Shown in pieces: positions 27,075 through 35,670 of a stretch of 64,000 bases of DNA. The notes beneath the pieces are model-generated. The model saw only the letters and a list, made by a program, of their open reading frames with translations. It was not told where the DNA came from and searched no databases. Both the position numbers and the translations under genes were made by a program. How positions within the stretch are numbered: position 1 is the stretch's first letter; the number at the start of each line of letters is the position of its first letter. Origin of the DNA: Pseudomonas orientalis (GTDB lineage: Bacteria; Pseudomonadota; Gammaproteobacteria; Pseudomonadales; Pseudomonadaceae); assembly GCF_001439815.1 (NCBI RefSeq), contig NZ_JYLM01000007.1:248001-312000 (forward strand), in the 5' to 3' direction.

Positions 27075-27102
27075 CGGACATTCCTTGGCAGGATTTTGAT
27101 AA

Positions 27103-27125
27103 GAGTTGTTACAATATAACATCTC
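27103..27125 (-). promoter_or_regulatory. Zur box upstream of the TonB receptor
   Basis: A 23-base near-palindrome with core GTTACAATATAAC, matching the gammaproteobacterial Zur consensus (GTTATANTATAAC core with GA/TC ends) at about 19 of 23 positions. It would cover the promoter or start region and repress the receptor when zinc is plentiful. Confidence 0.8.
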
Positions 27126-27243
27126 TTTTTTCGCTGAAAAGGGGAACTTTTGCCGGCCGGCTATATTCAATGCAGTGCTTCCACCGTTACGCCCCGTCGG
27201 CTAAGGTGCGCGGCTGTGTTTCCTCTCTCGCAAAAGGCCCGGC

Positions 27244-27477
27244 ATGACCGCGACAAGCAACGACCCACTCCACGGCGTGACCCTGCAACACGTCCTCACC
27301 ACGCTGGTGGAACACTACGAATGGGCCGGCCTGGCCGAACGCATTGATATCCGCTGCTTCAAAAGCGACCCGAGCATCAAGTCGAGCCTGACCTTCCTGC
27401 GCAAGACCCCTTGGGCCCGTGAAAAAGTCGAAGGCTTGTACGTCAAGCTGATGCGCACCAAACGCCCATTGGATTGA
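27244..27477 (+). CDS. VF530 (DUF2132) family small DNA-binding protein
   Basis: A 77-residue protein matching the VF530/DUF2132 family: GVTLQHVLTTLVEHYEWAGL, RCFKSDPSIKSSLTFLRKTPWAREKVE and a terminal YVKLMRTKR. The family fold is a small helical DNA-binding-like domain; its cellular role is not known. It is divergent from the TonB receptor and four bases upstream of the next gene. Confidence 0.85.
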   Translation: MTATSNDPLHGVTLQHVLTTLVEHYEWAGLAERIDIRCFKSDPSIKSSLTFLRKTPWAREKVEGLYVKLMRTKRPLD

Positions 27478-27481
27478 GCCG

Positions 27482-28108
27482 GTGAAGCGTTTTGTCGCGT
27501 CGGCCGCGCTGGCCGGTTGGGCGGGGCTGGCGATTCAGCAGTACCTGATTTTGTATTCGCGCTGGTCCAGCGGTGCGAGCCTGCTGGGCGGTTTGATCAG
27601 TTTCCTGAGTTTTTTTACCGTCTTGACCAACACCCTGGTGGTCGTGGTGCTGAGCTATGCGCTGGTCACCCGCGAATCTCCCGCCAGACGGTTTTTCCTG
27701 AAGCCCGGCATTTGCGGCGGGGTCGCCACGAGCATCGTAGTGGTGAGCCTGGCCTACAACCTGCTGCTACGGCACTTGTGGAGCCCCGAAGGCTTTCAGT
27801 TCATCGCCGATGAATTGCTGCATGACGTGATGCCGCTGCTGTTTCTGATTTACTGGTGGCGCTGCGTGCCCAAAGGCACCTTGCAGCTCAGGCACATCGC
27901 CGGCTGGGTGATTTACCCCGTGGTGTACTTCGGTTATGTGCTGCTGCGCGGGCATATGCTTGGGCAGTATCAGTACCCGTTCATGGACGTGGACAGTCTG
28001 GGTTATCCACAGGTGTTCGTGAACGCCGGGGGGATTTTGGCAGGGTTCCTACTAATTGCGCTGGCCGTGATTGGGGTGGACAGGCTTCTCAAACCTACCT
28101 CGGTTTAA
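27482..28108 (+). CDS. Pr6Pr family integral membrane protein
   Basis: A 208-residue protein with about six membrane helices, matching the Pr6Pr (FAR-17a/AIG1-like) family: FLSFFTVLTNTLVVVVLSYAL, LLHDVMPLLFLIYWW and WVIYPVVYFGYVLLRG. Conserved histidine and tyrosine residues face the membrane in this family; no bacterial function is established. It starts with GTG four bases after the VF530 gene, so the two are probably co-transcribed. Confidence 0.8.
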   Translation: MKRFVASAALAGWAGLAIQQYLILYSRWSSGASLLGGLISFLSFFTVLTNTLVVVVLSYALVTRESPARRFFLKPGICGGVATSIVVVSLAYNLLLRHLWSPEGFQFIADELLHDVMPLLFLIYWWRCVPKGTLQLRHIAGWVIYPVVYFGYVLLRGHMLGQYQYPFMDVDSLGYPQVFVNAGGILAGFLLIALAVIGVDRLLKPTSV

Positions 28109-28122
28109 AGCAGGCACAGCCA

Positions 28123-28152
28123 CTGTGGAAGGGGGCAAGCCCCCTCCCACAG
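28123..28152. repeat. single family B palindrome, possible terminator
   Basis: A near-perfect hairpin (CTGTGGAAGGGGGC / GCCCCCTCCCACAG) in the short gap between two convergent genes. The stem is long enough to help end transcription from both sides, though no T run follows. Confidence 0.65.
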
Positions 28153-28168
28153 TTTGATTGTGTCCAGG

Positions 28169-28936
28169 TTAATCTTCGTCGCTGCCTTGCGCGCGCCAGT
28201 AGCCCACGGCCTTGAGAAATTCCTCGTTGACCTTGTGCGTATCGAGCAATACCCGCCGCACCTGGCGTGACAACCTGGTTTCGGTCGCGACGAAGCTGTA
28301 CAGCGTGCCGCCGGGCAGTGTCAGGTTGCGTACCACCTCGAGCAGGTCGTGCTGGCCGCGCAGTACCCAAATGATTTCAACATCCGCCGCACTTTCCAGT
28401 GTCTGTTGCTCGGCGGCATCGGCAATTTCGATCACCGCCAGCACCTTGCGCCCGGCGGGTAATTCTTCCAGGCGTCGGCCAATGGCGGGCAGGGCGGTTT
28501 CATCGCCGATCAGCAGGTAGCTGTCGAAGATATCCGGCACGATCATCGATCCCCGGGGGCCACCGATATGCAGGTGCTGGCCGACTTGCGCCTGCTCCGC
28601 CCAGGTGGACGCCGGGCCATCGCCGTGCAGCACGAAATCGATATCCAGTTCGCCGATGCTCAGGTCGAAACGCCGTGGCGTGTAATCGCGCATTGCAGGT
28701 TGCGGGCCGTCGCCCTTGAGGGTGAACGTCGGGCTTTCCAGAGCCGCCTGCTCGGCGGCGTTCTGCGGGAACAGCAGCTTGATGTGATCATCACTGCCCA
28801 GGCTGATAAACCCCGCCAGTTCCGGCCCACCCAACGTAATGCGGCGCATGCGTGGGGTGATATCCACTACCCGCAATACCTGCAGGCGGCGGCGTTTGAT
28901 GTCGTGGGTCACGCGATGGATGGCTTGTTTGTTCAT
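28169..28936 (-). CDS. siderophore-interacting protein (ferric-siderophore reductase, YqjH-like)
   Basis: A 255-residue flavoprotein of the ViuB/YqjH family that reduces ferric siderophores in the cytoplasm to release iron. The N-terminal FAD domain has MRRITLGGPEL and the FAD-binding RDYTPRRFD; FVLHGDGPASTWAEQAQVGQ and GPRGSMIVPD are family hallmarks. The C-terminal part holds the NAD(P)H domain (LIGDETALPAIGRRLEELP) and ends GYWRAQG. It overlaps the upstream PadR regulator gene by four bases, the same pairing as E. coli YqjH/YqjI. Confidence 0.92.
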   Translation of the reverse strand: MNKQAIHRVTHDIKRRRLQVLRVVDITPRMRRITLGGPELAGFISLGSDDHIKLLFPQNAAEQAALESPTFTLKGDGPQPAMRDYTPRRFDLSIGELDIDFVLHGDGPASTWAEQAQVGQHLHIGGPRGSMIVPDIFDSYLLIGDETALPAIGRRLEELPAGRKVLAVIEIADAAEQQTLESAADVEIIWVLRGQHDLLEVVRNLTLPGGTLYSFVATETRLSRQVRRVLLDTHKVNEEFLKAVGYWRAQGSDED

Positions 28937-29442
28937 TGGTCTCTCCCGTCGGCAATGGCTTGAGCGGTGCGATTGAGCAGCGCCGCGACACGCACGATTT
29001 CTTCCGGGCTCCAGCGCCCGTGGTGTGAATGCAGGGCATGGCGCAGGTTGTGCACCGCCTCGTGGATTTCGGGGGGACGGTCGTGGCCGCGCAGCGAGCG
29101 TTTGCTGACGTCGATGCGCAGGCGCACGCCATCCAGGGCAACGGCCTGCTCGCTTAAGAAGAGACGACCGACGTCGGTGATTGTGTAGCGTTTTTTTCCG
29201 CCGTCGGCGTCGCCACTGATCAACTCGCTTTCTTCGAGAAAGGTCAGGGTGGGGTAGATGACGCCAGGGCTGGGGCTGTAGGCACCGTCGAACAGATTTT
29301 CGATGCGGCGGATCAAGTCGTAACCGTGGCAGGGCTGTTCGGCGATGAGCGACAGCAGCAACAGCTTCAGGTCGCCGGGAGCGAACACCCGTGGGCCGCG
29401 GCCACCGCGTTTTTCAAACTCGCCACGAGGCTCGTTTCTCAT
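28933..29442 (-). CDS. PadR family regulator (YqjI-like)
   Basis: A 169-residue regulator with a winged helix (residues about 22-100: LKLLLLSLIAEQPCHGYDLIRRIE, SPGVIYPTLTFLEESELI, GKKRYTITDVGR) and a helical C-terminal dimerisation region. It resembles YqjI, a nickel- and iron-responsive PadR protein, but the metal-binding His/Cys-rich N-terminal extension is short here and mainly basic (MRNEPRGEFEKRGGRGPR), so its signal may differ. ATG 29442 is used; an upstream in-frame start adds five residues. A palindrome 25 bases upstream is the likely operator, giving autoregulation of the pair. Confidence 0.88.
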   Translation of the reverse strand: MRNEPRGEFEKRGGRGPRVFAPGDLKLLLLSLIAEQPCHGYDLIRRIENLFDGAYSPSPGVIYPTLTFLEESELISGDADGGKKRYTITDVGRLFLSEQAVALDGVRLRIDVSKRSLRGHDRPPEIHEAVHNLRHALHSHHGRWSPEEIVRVAALLNRTAQAIADGRDQ

Positions 29443-29466
29443 GGTGCAGTACTCCAATACACGTTT

Positions 29467-29488
29467 AGATATAACTTAAGATATATCT
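29467..29488 (-). promoter_or_regulatory. palindromic operator upstream of padR/SIP operon
   Basis: AGATATAACTTAAGATATAT followed by CT is a 22-base, almost perfect palindrome immediately upstream of the PadR gene, in an AT-rich patch that should also contain the promoter. Position and symmetry suggest the binding site of the PadR protein itself. Confidence 0.6.
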
Positions 29489-29926
29489 TTTGTGAAGCAT
29501 AGCCTATGCCGACCAACGGTCTGGCCTGCGGTTTTCCCAACAAGATCCGATGATCCACGCGCATTAATGTGTTGTTTAGAGTGATAACTTTAATTAGAGT
29601 TATCACTCGAATTTTTAGTTTGATAGTTGATTTTGATCACTCGGTCATTGATGTAGTACTGTTCTTACGGATACTTCAATTCATGAACTTTTCAGGGTTG
29701 TAGTCTGTTTCTTACAGAGCGATTTAAAGTTTTGGCAAAAAGCCATCTTTTTCTCTATCTCTATGATTACAAAGGCTACGCGCTTGTGAGAGAACGCCTG
29801 CATACCTGTTTTTTTATTTATTTGATGATGGCCGTACATGGCGGGTTCAACTGTCTCGTCATGGCATTCGTTATTAAGTAAGTGCTTAGTAGCGAACCTC
29901 TCTATTGATAATTACAGGTATTGACC
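29489..29926. other. AT-rich leader of the fimbrial operon
   Basis: About 440 bases without a gene, clearly richer in A+T than the surroundings. It holds a perfect 11-base inverted repeat (GAGTGATAACT / AGTTATCACTC, 29579-29608) and several T runs. It must contain the promoter of the fimbrial operon; I cannot assign -10/-35 boxes with confidence. The composition fits a horizontally acquired or H-NS/MvaT-silenced region. Confidence 0.6.
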
Positions 29927-30427
29927 ATGTTCAAGAAGTTCGCGATCGCTGTGCCCCTGGTTGTTATGGCGCTGTCCTCCACGGCAACCGCTTTTGCTGC
30001 CGGTGAAGCCAGCCATACCGTCAACCTGAAGGCCACCATCCCTACCACTGTGTTCCACGCACTGCCACGCGACCCGAACTGGGGCCGTGACGAAACCATG
30101 AACTACAACCTGGTCAGCGGTGAGCTGTCGCCCCTGAGCGCGATCTATGACATCAAGAACACCAACGGTTCGGTGCATGCCTATATCGAAGGCGGTCCGG
30201 CCGTACTGTTCAACGGTGACGCTTCGCAGAACATCCCGCTCACCACCACCCTCAACGGCGTCACACTGACCGGCACCCCTCAGGAAGTGGTCAACGAAGC
30301 CGACTCCACCCCGGGCGTGGGCGCTGAAATGCGCATCGTCGCGGCCAAACCTTCGGCCACTCAACGCGGCTCCTACACCGCAGTGATGCCGGTGGTCTTC
30401 GATGCGGTACTGCCTGTAACGCCTTGA
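29927..30427 (+). CDS. CS1-type fimbrial major subunit
   Basis: A 166-residue pilin with signal peptide MFKKFAIAVPLVVMALSSTATAFA. The mature N-terminus GEASHTVNLKATIPTTVFHALPRD and the C-terminal RGSYTAVMPVVFDAVLPV fit the CS1/CFA-I (alternate chaperone-usher, alpha-fimbrial) pilin family; no cysteines are present, as usual there. Start at ATG 29927 with an AGGT box; a TTG at 29921 is less likely. First gene of the operon and followed by an attenuator, fitting a product needed in large excess. Confidence 0.88.
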   Translation: MFKKFAIAVPLVVMALSSTATAFAAGEASHTVNLKATIPTTVFHALPRDPNWGRDETMNYNLVSGELSPLSAIYDIKNTNGSVHAYIEGGPAVLFNGDASQNIPLTTTLNGVTLTGTPQEVVNEADSTPGVGAEMRIVAAKPSATQRGSYTAVMPVVFDAVLPVTP

Positions 30428-30465
30428 TGCCAATCAGTGCCCGTTACGAGCGGGCATGACTTTTC

Positions 30466-30501
30466 AGGCCGGCGGATTCCTCCTCCTCCGTTCGCCGGCC
30501 T
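30466..30501 (+). terminator. attenuating hairpin between pilin and usher genes
   Basis: AGGCCGGCG pairs perfectly with CGCCGGCCT around an 18-base pyrimidine-rich loop, followed by GGTTTTGATTTT. A smaller hairpin (GCCCG/CGGGC) lies at 30439-30455. The imperfect T tract suggests partial read-through, which would keep the usher and later genes low relative to the pilin. Confidence 0.7.
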
Positions 30502-30541
30502 GGTTTTGATTTTGGTCTCTTGGCATTCAGAGTATCCGTTC

Positions 30542-33064
30542 ATGTTCCCGATGACGCCTATCGCGGCGGCGCTTGCGCTGCTGATGTGTACGAGCGCGCT
30601 GGCTACGCCTGCTGTTTCCGGCGCCGCAACGCCCGGTAGCCTGATCAACCAGGCCCAGGGATTGCCCGCAGGCTTTGCCGATCACTTTTTCGATGTGCCG
30701 CTGGCGGTACGTGTGGACCTGGACCGGCAAATGCTGGGCGAGGCGCTGATCGTGCTGTCCCAGGACGACCGCGTCACCCTGCTCGAATTCACCGACACCG
30801 GCGACAGCAAGGTGCCGGCCGCCACCCGCGATACCTGGCAAGCCCTGCTGGAGAAAGGCGTGGCATTGGGCGCCTGTACCCAGGCCTGCCCCGAAAAAAT
30901 GGTCTCGGCGTTCTACAACCTGGAAAACTCCCAGCTGTCGATCCTCACCCAGAACGTCGAATTGAATGACGACACCCCACGCTTCTACGACCAACCGGAG
31001 GGCGGCAGCCTCGGGTTGATCATCAACAACCAGCTCAACCTCAACGGCGGTCAGCAAGACAGCCTCGGCGGACGTTACGGTTTGCAAGCCAGTTCCAGCC
31101 TCGGCAACTGGAGCCAGGTGTTCAACCTGCAACTGGCGCGCCAGAGTGGCGATGACCAGCCCATGCGCCATGCAATCCACGAGCTGTACACCCAACGTGA
31201 ACTGGAAGGGCAGTTTTTTCGCCTGGGCCACTTCACCCCCAATTCCGATGGCCTGACCCGCCAGCTGCGCAGCTTCGGCGCCAGCCCCGACACCGCCCTG
31301 GGCCTGATGTATGGCAGTTCCGACAGCCTGGCCATCAACAACCCCAAGCCCAGCGTGTACCCGATCTACGTCACCGCCAACCGCCAGGCGGCGGTGGAGA
31401 TCTACCGCAACGGCCTGCTGATCAATACCCAGGCGGTGGCGGCAGGTTTGCAAACTCTGGACACCCGGCCGCTGCCCGGCGGTATCTATGAAGTGGAAGT
31501 GCGGCTGGTGGAAGACGGCCTCACCACCAGCACCACCCAGGAACTGGTGTACAAGCCCAGCAACTGGCGTAACGCCGATGACCGTTGGCGCTACAACCTG
31601 TTTGCCGGGCGTGAAACCAAGCTGTTCAGCAACTGGGATGAACAAGCCTCGGGCGCAGTGACGGCCGGTGCGTCCCTCAACTATCTGCTGCACCCACGCG
31701 TGATCCTCGGCCTGTCGGCGCGCCAGGTACGCGAGCAATTGCAATATGGCAGCTCGGTGGACTGGACGGTGGCCAACAACACCAGTCTTTACGCCAACGT
31801 CTATCAAACCCGCGAACACGGCACCGGCCTGGACCTGCAAGGCCTCTACACCTTTGGCGCGACCAACCTGGTGTTCAGCCACAACCGCAGCTGGCTTGAT
31901 ACCCGCGACACCTATGAAACCCTGCCCGATGGCACCCGCCTGCGACGTAACACCTTCGTCGGCCAGGCGAGCAATTCGGCGCTGTCGGTCAACCATCGCC
32001 TCGACGCGAAAAACACCCTGAACATGCGTCTGTCCCACAGCGAGGGCAATGTCGAAGGTGCCGGCCTGGACCTGGGCTGGAGCCGTCACGACAACTTCCT
32101 GGGCAGCGATGCCAACTGGCGCTTCTCGGTATTCGATCGCCCCGGCAGTTCCGGCACCAACGACAAGCGCAATCGCGGCGTGGACGTGACCCTCAGCGTC
32201 AACCTGGGCCAGGATGGCCGGCAAATTTCCGGCAGTGTCGGCACCCGCACCGCCCGTGATGGCGGCCGCGACAACAATGCCTCGGTCACTTTCCGTCAGG
32301 ACCTCACCGATCACCTGCTGCAAAGCGTCTCGGCCACGGCAATCACTGACACCTACGGCGTCGGCCTGTCGAGCATGGCCAGTTTCAATACCGATGCGGT
32401 CAGCGGTGACGGCTTCGTGCAACGCAGTTCCTTCAATGGCGACTTCAGCGGTGGCCTGAACCTCAACAGCACCTTCGTCGCCGGTGCCGGCAAGATGCTG
32501 CTTAGCAGCCAGTACCAGGGCAACGGCGCGGGCATGATCATCGATGTGGAAACCGACCTCGACGACATCGCTTTGCGCGCCGACGACCTCGGTGGCGGCG
32601 GCGCCTTGCTGCGCCCAGGCCGCAACTACGTGCCGGTCTCGGCCTACAAGAGCAGCAGCGTGAGCTTCGACTTCGAAGGCAATCACCCGCCGGCAGCCAA
32701 CATCCAACCGGCACGCGCCAGCTACCACCTGAACAAGGGCGGTGTGGACTACCGGAAAATAACAGTGATGAAAACCGTCACCGTACTTGGTCGCCTGCTG
32801 GATGAGCGCGGCGCACCGTTGCGCGGCCATCACGTGATCAACCACGCCAGCCGTGGGGTCAGCGAGGTGGACGGGTTCTTCTCCATGGAAATGAGCGCCA
32901 GCGCGCCGACCCTGCAAGTGCGCTACCAGAACCAGTTGCTTTGCCAGTTCCGCCTGGACCCCACCAATGCGCCGAATGAAAACGATGTGTTGATGATCGG
33001 CGATCTGCGCTGCACGCCGGACACCCTGGCGGACAACACGCTCAAGTCTGAAACGGCAGGTTAA
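30542..33064 (+). CDS. CS1-type fimbrial outer-membrane usher
   Basis: An 840-residue outer-membrane pore that assembles and secretes CS1-type fimbriae. Signal peptide MFPMTPIAAALALLMCTSALA, an N-terminal periplasmic domain (to about residue 140), a barrel with repeated aromatic strands in the middle, and C-terminal domains (TVLGRLLDERGAPLRGHHV, then a terminal Cys-containing segment LLCQFRLDP). The length fits CooC/CfaC-like ushers. ATG 30542 gives the signal peptide directly; an upstream in-frame start at 30437 does not. Downstream genes give tip and chaperone. Confidence 0.87.
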   Translation: MFPMTPIAAALALLMCTSALATPAVSGAATPGSLINQAQGLPAGFADHFFDVPLAVRVDLDRQMLGEALIVLSQDDRVTLLEFTDTGDSKVPAATRDTWQALLEKGVALGACTQACPEKMVSAFYNLENSQLSILTQNVELNDDTPRFYDQPEGGSLGLIINNQLNLNGGQQDSLGGRYGLQASSSLGNWSQVFNLQLARQSGDDQPMRHAIHELYTQRELEGQFFRLGHFTPNSDGLTRQLRSFGASPDTALGLMYGSSDSLAINNPKPSVYPIYVTANRQAAVEIYRNGLLINTQAVAAGLQTLDTRPLPGGIYEVEVRLVEDGLTTSTTQELVYKPSNWRNADDRWRYNLFAGRETKLFSNWDEQASGAVTAGASLNYLLHPRVILGLSARQVREQLQYGSSVDWTVANNTSLYANVYQTREHGTGLDLQGLYTFGATNLVFSHNRSWLDTRDTYETLPDGTRLRRNTFVGQASNSALSVNHRLDAKNTLNMRLSHSEGNVEGAGLDLGWSRHDNFLGSDANWRFSVFDRPGSSGTNDKRNRGVDVTLSVNLGQDGRQISGSVGTRTARDGGRDNNASVTFRQDLTDHLLQSVSATAITDTYGVGLSSMASFNTDAVSGDGFVQRSSFNGDFSGGLNLNSTFVAGAGKMLLSSQYQGNGAGMIIDVETDLDDIALRADDLGGGGALLRPGRNYVPVSAYKSSSVSFDFEGNHPPAANIQPARASYHLNKGGVDYRKITVMKTVTVLGRLLDERGAPLRGHHVINHASRGVSEVDGFFSMEMSASAPTLQVRYQNQLLCQFRLDPTNAPNENDVLMIGDLRCTPDTLADNTLKSETAG

Positions 33065-33073
33065 CGAGTGCTT

Positions 33074-34306
33074 ATGAAAACCAGATCCACACGAAACCGC
33101 GGTCGGTTGCTGTTTGCCGGCCTGCTGACCAGCCTGCTGGCAGGGCCTGCCCAGGCAATGGTGCAGGAGATTACTGCGGTCTTTAATCCAGACCCCGGTA
33201 ACCCGACTAAAAATGAGTTTCGCAACACCACACCGGTCTCGGGTGTGTGCGCGTGGCATATGCCTGCACGGTGCGAGCAGATGGGTATCTTCACGATTCG
33301 CACCGACAGCTTCAGTACTGTCGGTGTTCCCATAGAGGCGGATCATGAGGATGAACGCAAAGGGGCCATGTGGCAGGTGCCGTCGTCCTGGAAGGATGTA
33401 CAAGTCACCAACACCCGCACCGGTGAGGTCGAGACGGTACAGGTGCGGATCGGTGGGATAGGGCATCGTTTCAATACGCTTCCTCATAACGCGGCATGGG
33501 ATGTACCCGGGGGATATTGGCAATCGTTTTGGCTATACGCTCCCAGCCCTTGCAGCAGCTCGTATTTTTTGACGGGGACAGGCACTTACGCGTTGTTTTT
33601 TTGGCTTGTGCCTGAAGGCGCCGGTGTGTGCAGCCGCCAGGCCAGGCAGCCGATCAGCAATTTCTGGCTCAGCACCTTTGAGTTCGCCTACGCCCTCAAA
33701 ACACCTAATCCGTTGAGCATGTCGGGCGGCCTGTACACCGGTAGCCATACCTACACCATCGGGCCGGGCATGGATTTCGACTTCGGCGACGTGGTGATTC
33801 CCACCGACTCACAGTTGACCCTGAACTTTGCCCTGAGCGTCGAGCACGCCCTCAAGGTCGACCTGCCGCCCGGCGGCAATCGCGTGATCCTGCAACCCCA
33901 GGGCGGCTGGCAAGCCTGGCTCAACCAGGGGCGTCGACCCACTCGGCTGTTTCGCGATCAGACGTTCGCGATCTCTTCCAGCTCACGTTTCAAGATGAAC
34001 CTGGAATGCAGCGTGGTGATCGGCAATACCTGTGGCTTGCGCAATGACGCCGGTGATGAAGTGCCGTTGCAAATCGCCGTCAGCTTGCCGTTCGGCTTGA
34101 ACAACCAGCGCGGTGACTCGGTGACCAAGCAGCCTTTGCGCCTGGACGGTGTGGGCACCGAATTGTTCCAGCCCACGCAATACGTGAACAACCGCCCCGG
34201 CACCCTGCATTTTGAAGTGGAAAAAGAGGATGTAAGCGAAATGCTCAAACACCCCGGCAGCACCTATTCGGGCGTGGCTACGGTGATCTGGGATTCGGAA
34301 GTCTAG
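33074..34306 (+). CDS. CS1-type fimbrial tip adhesin
   Basis: A 410-residue protein with signal peptide ending GPAQA and a two-domain layout like CooD/CfaE: an N-terminal receptor-binding domain with paired cysteines (to about residue 200) and a C-terminal pilin domain (PPGGNRVILQPQGGWQAWLN, then PLRLDGVGTELF and the final GVATVIWDSEV). It is expected to initiate fimbrial assembly and bind the host or surface receptor. ATG 33074 is chosen over GTG 33068. A second, damaged copy follows at 35671, with nearly identical C-terminal sequence. Confidence 0.85.
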   Translation: MKTRSTRNRGRLLFAGLLTSLLAGPAQAMVQEITAVFNPDPGNPTKNEFRNTTPVSGVCAWHMPARCEQMGIFTIRTDSFSTVGVPIEADHEDERKGAMWQVPSSWKDVQVTNTRTGEVETVQVRIGGIGHRFNTLPHNAAWDVPGGYWQSFWLYAPSPCSSSYFLTGTGTYALFFWLVPEGAGVCSRQARQPISNFWLSTFEFAYALKTPNPLSMSGGLYTGSHTYTIGPGMDFDFGDVVIPTDSQLTLNFALSVEHALKVDLPPGGNRVILQPQGGWQAWLNQGRRPTRLFRDQTFAISSSSRFKMNLECSVVIGNTCGLRNDAGDEVPLQIAVSLPFGLNNQRGDSVTKQPLRLDGVGTELFQPTQYVNNRPGTLHFEVEKEDVSEMLKHPGSTYSGVATVIWDSEV

Positions 34307-34372
34307 GCAGGCGCTGCCTGCACATCGGCCCTGCTCAAAGGGCCGCGTTTAAACAATGAGGCGTAAGCAACT

Positions 34373-35131
34373 ATGAAACATGCAGTGTTATGGATCGGAC
34401 TGTCGCTGATGGCATTGACGGCGCATGCCGGGCCGGCGATCAACGTCGGCGTGGTGTACGACTACCTGGAAGGTGATCGCAGTTCGTACCTCAAGCGCGT
34501 GTTCAACGGTGGCACCAGTACCGCTTTTATCAAGGTCAATGTGTTGGAGATCGTCTACAACGCGGACGGCACGTCCAGGGAAATTCCCGTGGCGTCGATG
34601 ACCGATGAAAAAGGCGCCGCCACCAGTCGCGACGGCCTGATGGCCAGCCCTGCGCGCATGATCGTCCCCGCCGAAGGGCGCCAGGGCACGCGCTTGCTGT
34701 ACATGGGCGCGCGCGACAAAGAACGTTATTTTCGGGTGCGTTTCATCCCGGTAGTGCCGGAAAAAGAAGACGACTTTGCCGTCACCGAAGAAGAGCGCAA
34801 CGAATACAAGAAGGACCTGGCAGCCGGGGTCAACGTGATGGCGGGTTATGGCACCGTATTTTTCGTACGGCCCAAAGACACCCGTTTCGACACGCAGATC
34901 AGCGATACCGCCGGCCAGTACACCTTGCGCAATGCCGGCAACAGCGTGGTGGTGCTTGATGAGTTTCGCAACTGTTCGGTGACGAAAAAAACCGACTGCG
35001 AACCCACCACCAAGCACCACATCCTGCCGGGCCGTCAGTGGGTGCTGGAGAAGAAACCCGAGCGCGAATACAGCTTCCAGCTGATCGAAGGCCGGACCAA
35101 AAAACCGACGAAGGTCAATAGCAACGGGTGA
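34373..35131 (+). CDS. CS1-type fimbrial periplasmic chaperone
   Basis: A 252-residue periplasmic protein with signal MKHAVLWIGLSLMALTAHA. The first immunoglobulin-like domain (YLKRVFNGGTSTAFIKVNVLEI, then GTRLLYMGARDKERYFRVRF) and the second (GQYTLRNAGNSVVVLDEFRNC) match CooB-type chaperones, which donate a strand to pilins and bring them to the usher. Two cysteines near the end (NCSVTKKTDCE) could form a disulfide. Its stop overlaps the next start. Confidence 0.87.
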   Translation: MKHAVLWIGLSLMALTAHAGPAINVGVVYDYLEGDRSSYLKRVFNGGTSTAFIKVNVLEIVYNADGTSREIPVASMTDEKGAATSRDGLMASPARMIVPAEGRQGTRLLYMGARDKERYFRVRFIPVVPEKEDDFAVTEEERNEYKKDLAAGVNVMAGYGTVFFVRPKDTRFDTQISDTAGQYTLRNAGNSVVVLDEFRNCSVTKKTDCEPTTKHHILPGRQWVLEKKPEREYSFQLIEGRTKKPTKVNSNG

Positions 35132-35622
35132 TGACGATGTTCAAGCAACTGACGGGTGTACTGGCGGTGCTGATGTCGCCGTTATTCATGGGCCAGCAGG
35201 CGGGGGCAGTTCAGGAGCGCCAGAGTTTTGAGGTGTCGGTGAGCATCCCGGTTCATGAAGCCTATGTGCTGCCCTCCGAGCCTGACTGGATGGCACAGGA
35301 CCAACTGCTCGCGTGGGACCTGGCGACTGGCCGGCTGGGCCGGCTGCGCAAAAACTTCGATGTGAAAAACCTCAATGGCGGCGTGGCCGCGCGTCTGGGT
35401 GACACGCCGTATCTGTTGAGCGGCCGCGACCGCATCGACTTGCAGGTGCTGTTCAATCGAGTGCCCCTGACGCTTGACTCCACCGAAGTGCTCAACGCCA
35501 ACGAAGCGCGCACGGGTCGGCGTGCCGAACTGGAGATTTCCGCGATCGAGCCGGACGGCGGCTACAAGGGCGGCAGCTATTACGGCACCGTGCATTTGGT
35601 GTTCGATTTTCAGGCGCCTTGA
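35131..35622 (+). CDS. CS1-type fimbrial minor subunit
   Basis: A 163-residue second pilin-like protein: signal peptide ending QQAGA, then SFEVSVSIPVHEAYVLPSEPDW and a C-terminal GGSYYGTVHLVFDF. It shares the layout of the major subunit (29927) but is more divergent. Start at ATG 35131, overlapping the chaperone stop; ATG 35137 is an alternative, matching the MFK start of the major pilin. Its place after the chaperone suggests a minor or alternative shaft subunit. Confidence 0.8.
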   Translation: MTMFKQLTGVLAVLMSPLFMGQQAGAVQERQSFEVSVSIPVHEAYVLPSEPDWMAQDQLLAWDLATGRLGRLRKNFDVKNLNGGVAARLGDTPYLLSGRDRIDLQVLFNRVPLTLDSTEVLNANEARTGRRAELEISAIEPDGGYKGGSYYGTVHLVFDFQAP

Positions 35623-35670
35623 ATCAAGAGGTCGTTTGGGCCGTCATCTTCATCAGGTTAACGAGTCATC

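Noticed and set aside
28123..28152. Classic rho-independent terminator between the Pr6Pr and reductase genes
   Set aside because: The hairpin is strong but no T run follows in either direction; kept as a REP palindrome with possible terminating effect.
30527..33523. A ~1000-codon open frame on the minus strand opposite the usher gene
   Set aside because: It is a codon-bias shadow of a GC-rich gene; the usher on the plus strand has a signal peptide, family features and operon context, the antisense frame has none.
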